Positions 5,101-7,842 of a stretch of DNA of 7,842 nt are shown one piece after another. Made by a program: the position numbers and the translations under genes. The notes under the pieces were generated by a model. The model saw only the letters and a program-made list of their open reading frames with translations, ran no database searches and had not been told where the DNA came from. Location of the stretch: positions 1 to 7,842 of the forward strand of contig CAZTVN010000057.1 in assembly GCA_964617145.1 (NCBI GenBank), written 5' to 3'. Source of the DNA: CAZTVN01 sp964617145. GTDB lineage: Bacteria > Patescibacteriota > Gracilibacteria > UBA1369 > JACRIC01. Each line of letters starts with the position of its first letter. The stretch's first letter is position 1.

Positions 5101-7587
5101 CCTATGCTCGATGGAAGAGGAGGCTGTTTTATCGCTGGTACGGAGATTTTGCTCTCAAACGGTAAGACAAAAAATATTGAAGACATTCGCGAAGGAGACA
5201 TTATCTTAACAAGAAAAAATGCCCGAAATAAAGAATTAGTGCCTGGTCATGTTGATAAAACATATGAACACACCGTAAACGGATACCTCTTAATCAATGA
5301 AACACTCGGAGTCACTCCTGAACACATTATTTTCTTAAATGGGAAATGGGATACAGCTTCAAGTGCCAAGCTGGGCGATATACTTATCAATGACAAAGGC
5401 GAAAAAGTTGTTATTGAATCGATTACAGAAGTGAAAAAAACCGTAAAAGTTTACAATTTTGAAGTACGAAATTATCACACATATTTCGCTAACAATATTT
5501 ACGTACACAACGATAAAGGTGAATCACGACAAGATTTTCAAGATACAGCACTTTTTAAGGTCGTTCAAACGGATATAACAGGAGGAGCAAGTATCGAATT
5601 CAAAGTTCCTGACAATATCACTTCATGGAGAGTATCCGCAAAAGCTATTCGCGGTGGCGAAGAAATCATGGCAGGTTACGGGAATGCAAAAATCCCTGTA
5701 ACAAAAGAAGTATTTGTTTTGCCTGTGCTAAGTACACAATATTTAACTGAAGATAAACCTGAAATCCCGATACGCGTATATGGCGATGGAATACAAGAAA
5801 AAGAAGCGTTAAAAATTGGAGTAGAAGTGCCATCAATAAATTATAAAGAAGAAAAAGATGGAGTTTCGTATGATCCAACATATTTCACGCTTTCAAATCT
5901 TTCAAAAGGACAACACAAAGTGACATCGTATGTGAGACGGGAAAGTACAAAAGAAGGAGAGTTTGACGATAGCGTAATTTTGCCCATGAAAGTAAGTGAA
6001 TCACGGCTTACCAAGGAAAATATTTGGAGCGATATTTTGAAAGAATCGACCGTATTAAAAGGTTCTGAAAACGAGCGAACTAAAGTTCGATTTATGAATA
6101 ATGAAGTAGGCCCGCTCTATGAAGTTCTTTTAGAAGCAGGGTACGATTTCGGGGATAGGGCTGATCAAAAAGTGGCAAATTTCTTGGCAAAGAAGTGGCT
6201 AAGCCAATATTTTGAAGAGGATCTAGCAGAAGAGGACTTCCCAACATTTATGTATCAAGGACAAGGCATACGACTCTTGCCGTACGATGATGAAAAATTG
6301 ACCTTAACGGCAAAACTTGTAAATCTCGATAAAAGCCTCTGGGATGAAAACAAAATCCTCGCATACCTAAGACAAAATTTTGAAAGCCCTGACACAAACC
6401 TTTCAGAAAAAATAATAGCTATCTACGGACTTTCCGCTTTAGGTGAGCCAGTCTTAAATGAACTGAAATATCTCGTCGATACTTCAAAACTTTCCTTGGA
6501 AGATAAAATATATGCGGCACTTGCCTTCACAAATTTTGGTGCGCAGGACCTGTCGGCAGACATTTTTATCGACATAATGAACACATCGACACAAAAGGTT
6601 GGGGATTTCGACCTGAAAGTTACCTTTGAAAATGCTTTGCCAAACGACGAATTGTCTTTAACAGCTCTAACAACGATTCTTGCGGATAAGCTGCAAAGCG
6701 ACAAAAGAGGTATGCTTTGGAATTTTGTAATAAAACATGAAGAGTTAGAAATATACGATCTGGCTATTATTGAAAAAATGTTGTATATAAAGCATCGCCT
6801 CGAAGAAGGAACATTGAATGAAGTTTCATGGAAAATAAATGGTAAAGAAATTAAGATAAAAAATAATGAAATTTACTCTCTAAGTCTGTTGCCGCAAGAG
6901 CTTGGAAAAACAAGGTTCAGCGACATAAAAGGCGAGATAAAAGTATTCACCTACTTTGAAAATCCTTTGGACTTAAATACAATAAAAGTCGATCCGCGAG
7001 TAAAAGTGACAAAATGGTTTGAAGTAAACAATCAAAAAACGAGCGTTTTACATCCTGGAGATTTTGTTAAAGTACACCTTAAGGTGAATGTGAATCTCGA
7101 TAAAAAGGATTTGGTTCATCTCACAGACTATATGCCAAGTGGGCTTTTATCAACAACGAGACGACGTAATTTTTTTGAGGATGGAGGAAATAATAATGAA
7201 ACAGTCATCTATCCATATTTGGAAACACGAGGGAAATTAGACTTTACCGTCGGATGTCCAATAGTGTTTGATGAGACAAGTAATGAAGAAACCACCGCTT
7301 CTGAAACCATCGTTTCCTTAGATAAGGCCTCCGATAGTAATCAAGATAAGCAAAAGTGTATAGTCGATGAAGAATATTATTATAGCGCTCGAGTCATCAA
7401 CAAAGGGGAATTTGTGGTTGAGCCGACAGTCATTCAAAGTTTTGAAAATCCTAGTATCATCAATGTTTCAGGAGGAAGAGAAAAGATAAAAATTGAGGGC
7501 GAAATGCAAGTTGAGTCCGATACAGCAAAAAATCCGGAAAACATACCTGTAATAAATACGACAGAAGAACAATTATTCATACAGTAG
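1906..7587 (+). CDS. Membrane-anchored alpha-2-macroglobulin-like protein with anti-sigma-like N-terminus and embedded Hint domain
   Basis: The 1893-residue protein reads in order as follows. Residues 1-65 are a charged, Lys-rich helical segment predicted to be cytoplasmic. Residues 66-83 are a single membrane span (LVPAIAAILVVIIAVFTF). Two tandem Ig-like (Big_5-like) domains follow at about 107-295, each with an IEPKVE motif. The macroglobulin domains include an MG2-type TDRETYHPNDTV (530-541), VEDYIKPAY (629-637), and the pre-bait domain LNIEMKSDKEKYQPGENV (986-1003) to VSLYLVDEA (1022-1030). A Hint domain occupies 1074-1202. The conserved A2M signature starts at DTALF (1213) and includes VPDNITSWR. 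A helical toroid-like region lies at about 1405-1640 and a C-terminal beta domain at about 1696-1870. Bacterial A2Ms are large surface proteins thought to trap or sense proteases. The thioester motif is degenerate (1413-1421), so covalent trapping by that route is unlikely. The architecture plus the sigma gene 10 bases upstream suggests a transmembrane anti-sigma factor with an A2M sensor. Family assignment is strong; the anti-sigma role is inference. The ATG at 1906 is the first in-frame start after the sigma gene and lacks a Shine-Dalgarno sequence. Confidence 0.9.
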   Translation: MPFNQEKIQQYLKKLSYILKKRQEKEAYQKIRVRLMKKAKEMEKRKPQVSEKQSFINALTPMWKKLVPAIAAILVVIIAVFTFNPGGNIAPTLTLIDIAHAKDFYTLTPEKNDHAGIDPSTSFVLASKESIDSDTVQEMLEIEPKVEVKVTQKSSNEVTITPLQTLEAGEIYQFAIPTQKDNSIQKTFHFAYQVSEDLRITGTLPAKESTYVPINTGIEVNFNVRGIDPTDFQKFFSIEPKVEGKFEVKGKVAVFIPKQQLEQGKIYTVTVKKDMPLKGTSKTIKEDYTFQFETSQEERKVTSLQFTNEAYEWTDTDAPVLQAYFTEEGREYEPNKEEVVSLKVFQYENGRDFIASWEEKERVAPYWAYETRRNYQAPEENLKKVLEKDNAKLIIQNYQGFVFLPDKLPKGYYMVEIKKNDAIAQTFLQITNTLTYINISSNKTLLWINNLTSKKPVEGAKLEIVGTDKKTETDSKGTAIFENPTSLLKRDVNNILFIKVTTGDFDSYYRVNFYYSGDNIQEKYWSFIQTDRETYHPNDTVQYFGFLQGRNKNLEKKARVAVTDGYYFIKALDIFDHKNREHLYYTQEINISDGRMFEGKIDIKKMVPGYYQILIISDDKVITQIGFQVEDYIKPAYQLTSTVENDSLFMGEKTKIDIDAKFFEGTPVSNLHLEVNQLSLNIVEEKNTDQKGQTSSTFEAKKEGFVCGDKGWCSLIENNIVETRPLKEEEGDIYGSSNIKVIRSRVAAVNTKAKFNEISFETKTVDREKVRSGIYYWQPENITSGIAPQTKIKIAIDRIDEVKRESGEYYDYIDKVVRKAYSYETVYVPIKTVNLSSDENGKFFFNSELNKDENYQIEITIYDQEGNFYRDIRNIGKRYSYGRGEDYYTFSGIEYGDLFNIGDPVNLEIAKNGVEPVPSDGSYTYLFMTSKEGLSDFETTTSPKKSFSFDAKMIPNIAINALVFDGKSYKGVNMEFIRFNYEKRRLNIEMKSDKEKYQPGENVKLDIQVTNGETKEKVASDVSLYLVDEAYYAIYAERLNDPLITLYGTVSTGIEYAYSSHQKAVPMLDGRGGCFIAGTEILLSNGKTKNIEDIREGDIILTRKNARNKELVPGHVDKTYEHTVNGYLLINETLGVTPEHIIFLNGKWDTASSAKLGDILINDKGEKVVIESITEVKKTVKVYNFEVRNYHTYFANNIYVHNDKGESRQDFQDTALFKVVQTDITGGASIEFKVPDNITSWRVSAKAIRGGEEIMAGYGNAKIPVTKEVFVLPVLSTQYLTEDKPEIPIRVYGDGIQEKEALKIGVEVPSINYKEEKDGVSYDPTYFTLSNLSKGQHKVTSYVRRESTKEGEFDDSVILPMKVSESRLTKENIWSDILKESTVLKGSENERTKVRFMNNEVGPLYEVLLEAGYDFGDRADQKVANFLAKKWLSQYFEEDLAEEDFPTFMYQGQGIRLLPYDDEKLTLTAKLVNLDKSLWDENKILAYLRQNFESPDTNLSEKIIAIYGLSALGEPVLNELKYLVDTSKLSLEDKIYAALAFTNFGAQDLSADIFIDIMNTSTQKVGDFDLKVTFENALPNDELSLTALTTILADKLQSDKRGMLWNFVIKHEELEIYDLAIIEKMLYIKHRLEEGTLNEVSWKINGKEIKIKNNEIYSLSLLPQELGKTRFSDIKGEIKVFTYFENPLDLNTIKVDPRVKVTKWFEVNNQKTSVLHPGDFVKVHLKVNVNLDKKDLVHLTDYMPSGLLSTTRRRNFFEDGGNNNETVIYPYLETRGKLDFTVGCPIVFDETSNEETTASETIVSLDKASDSNQDKQKCIVDEEYYYSARVINKGEFVVEPTVIQSFENPSIINVSGGREKIKIEGEMQVESDTAKNPENIPVINTTEEQLFIQ
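5125..5511 (+). other. Hint (intein/hedgehog-type autoprocessing) domain inside the A2M protein
   Basis: Residues 1074-1202, 129 residues, too short to carry a homing endonuclease. Block A begins at Cys1074 (CFIAGTEILLSNG), preceded by Gly-Gly. Block B has TPEH (Thr1137, His1140), the TxxH signature that assists the N-S acyl shift. The C-terminal blocks read VYNFEVRNYHTYFANN (His1191) and end in VHN (His1201-Asn1202), the pair that drives Asn cyclisation. The next residue is Asp1203 rather than Cys, Ser or Thr. This pattern fits bacterial intein-like (BIL A-type) or pretoxin-type Hint domains more than a canonical intein. All catalytic residues for self-cleavage are present. It lies between GRGG and DKGES, directly before the A2M signature domain, where bacterial A2Ms carry the bait region and a Gly-rich linker. 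Confidence 0.9.
6142..6168 (+). other. Degenerate thioester site of the A2M protein
   Basis: Residues 1413-1421 read YDFGDRADQ and align with the thioester motif context YPYGC-[A/T]-E-Q of protease-trapping A2Ms. The thioester Cys is replaced by Asp/Arg, with one extra residue, while the Gln is retained. The protein should therefore not form the internal thioester. Thioester-less bacterial A2Ms are known (MagD/YfaS-type), so loss alone does not indicate a pseudogene; the rest of the reading frame is intact. Confidence 0.65.
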
Positions 7588-7704
7588 ATGAAAACTTTTC
7601 TTGTACTTTTGGGCGCACAAACTTTTAAAGATGTGAATCTCGATGAACCCCACATTGTGCTTGAGCAAGTAGAGAAGCTCGAAAAAGACTTATTGACGAA
7701 GTGA
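7588..7704 (+). CDS. Small hypothetical ORF directly after the A2M gene
   Basis: A 38-codon ORF starts with ATG immediately after the TAG of the giant gene, with no intervening base, and ends at TGA (7702-7704). The product starts MKTFLVLLGAQ and has a charged, Leu/Lys/Glu-rich helical second half (EQVEKLEKDLLTK). I do not recognise it. The stop-to-start contact would allow translational coupling, and the short hydrophobic opening followed by a helix could be a small membrane-associated peptide. It may equally be a chance ORF. It has no Shine-Dalgarno sequence of its own beyond the end of the upstream gene. Confidence 0.3.
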   Translation: MKTFLVLLGAQTFKDVNLDEPHIVLEQVEKLEKDLLTK

Positions 7705-7716
7705 TAAAAAATATAG

Positions 7717-7738
7717 ATTATTTCCTTAAGGAAATAAT
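7717..7738. repeat. 22-bp perfect palindrome, possible bidirectional terminator or operator
   Basis: The sequence is perfectly self-complementary around 7727/7728 (core TTTCCTTAAGGAAA). It lies 12 bases past the small ORF. On the + strand it is followed by A-rich rather than T-rich sequence. On the - strand the flank after the hairpin contains a run of six T (complement of 7705-7710), so it would serve better as a terminator for leftward transcription. An end-of-operon hairpin or a protein-binding site are the alternatives. Confidence 0.45.
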
Positions 7739-7807
7739 AAAAAATAAAGTCGTTTAAGTTTAACAAGATCCTTAAAATATACCGTTTATTTACTAACCAA
7801 TATAGTT

Positions 7808-7842
7808 ATGTTTGTATCACTCAATTATCTCGCGATCCTGGT
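7808..7842 (+). CDS. Start of a possible membrane protein (partial, DUF1761-like N-terminus)
   Basis: An ATG at 7808 opens a frame that remains open to the window edge, giving MFVSLNYLAILV. This short hydrophobic start resembles the N-terminus of DUF1761-type small integral membrane proteins, which often begin with a VNYLAILVAA-like helix. Only 11 complete codons are visible, so the call rests on position after the palindrome and on that resemblance. No convincing promoter or Shine-Dalgarno sequence was found in the 69 bases upstream. Confidence 0.35.
   Translation, partial: MFVSLNYLAIL

Noticed and set aside
5125..5511. A mobile intein with homing endonuclease
   Set aside because: Only 129 residues separate the splice-site motifs, leaving no room for an endonuclease, and the +1 residue is Asp; a BIL/Hint domain fits better.
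7434..7766. 110-codon - strand open frame covering the A2M 3' end
   Set aside because: It mostly mirrors the A2M coding sequence, and the composition of the product is not protein-like for this genome.
1..7842. CRISPR array, tRNA or rRNA genes
   Set aside because: No regularly spaced direct repeats, cloverleaf-like sequences or rRNA signatures were seen on either strand.

Overview
The window is AT-rich bacterial DNA with every recognisable gene on the + strand. The gene starts lack clear Shine-Dalgarno sequences. The window carries a eukaryote-like RRM protein, a small lipoprotein, an ECF-type sigma factor and a giant membrane-anchored surface protein. This combination suggests an uncultured small-genome bacterium, perhaps of the Patescibacteria/CPR type. 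That placement is inference from style and gene content; no rRNA or other phylogenetic marker is present.

Layout. Bases 1-238 hold no convincing gene, but contain two candidate promoters and an inverted repeat in front of a complete 91-residue RNA-binding RRM protein (239-514), which ends at a strong intrinsic terminator (536-569). A candidate promoter at 606-634 leads to a 193-residue lipoprotein (673-1254). A gap of about 90 bases follows, containing a long imperfect hairpin built around a 14-bp palindrome. Then come a 183-residue sigma-70/ECF sigma factor (1344-1895) and, 10 bases later, a 1893-residue protein (1906-7587). A 38-codon ORF abuts the stop codon of that giant gene. It is followed by a 22-bp perfect palindrome and by the first codons of a possible membrane protein running off the right edge.

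The unusual part is the sigma factor/giant protein pair. The giant protein begins with about 65 residues of cytoplasmic basic helix and one membrane span, the layout of an anti-sigma factor. Instead of a small sensor it carries an entire alpha-2-macroglobulin (A2M) ectodomain: two Ig-like domains, macroglobulin domains, the bait-region position, the A2M signature, a toroid-like helical domain and a C-terminal beta domain. A complete Hint (intein/hedgehog-type autoprocessing) domain of 129 residues sits exactly at the bait-region/A2M junction. The thioester motif typical of protease-trapping A2Ms is degenerate. A working model, which is inference, is a surface protease or damage sensor: self-processing or bait cleavage of the ectodomain would alter the membrane-anchored anti-sigma-like N-terminus and free the sigma factor encoded just upstream.
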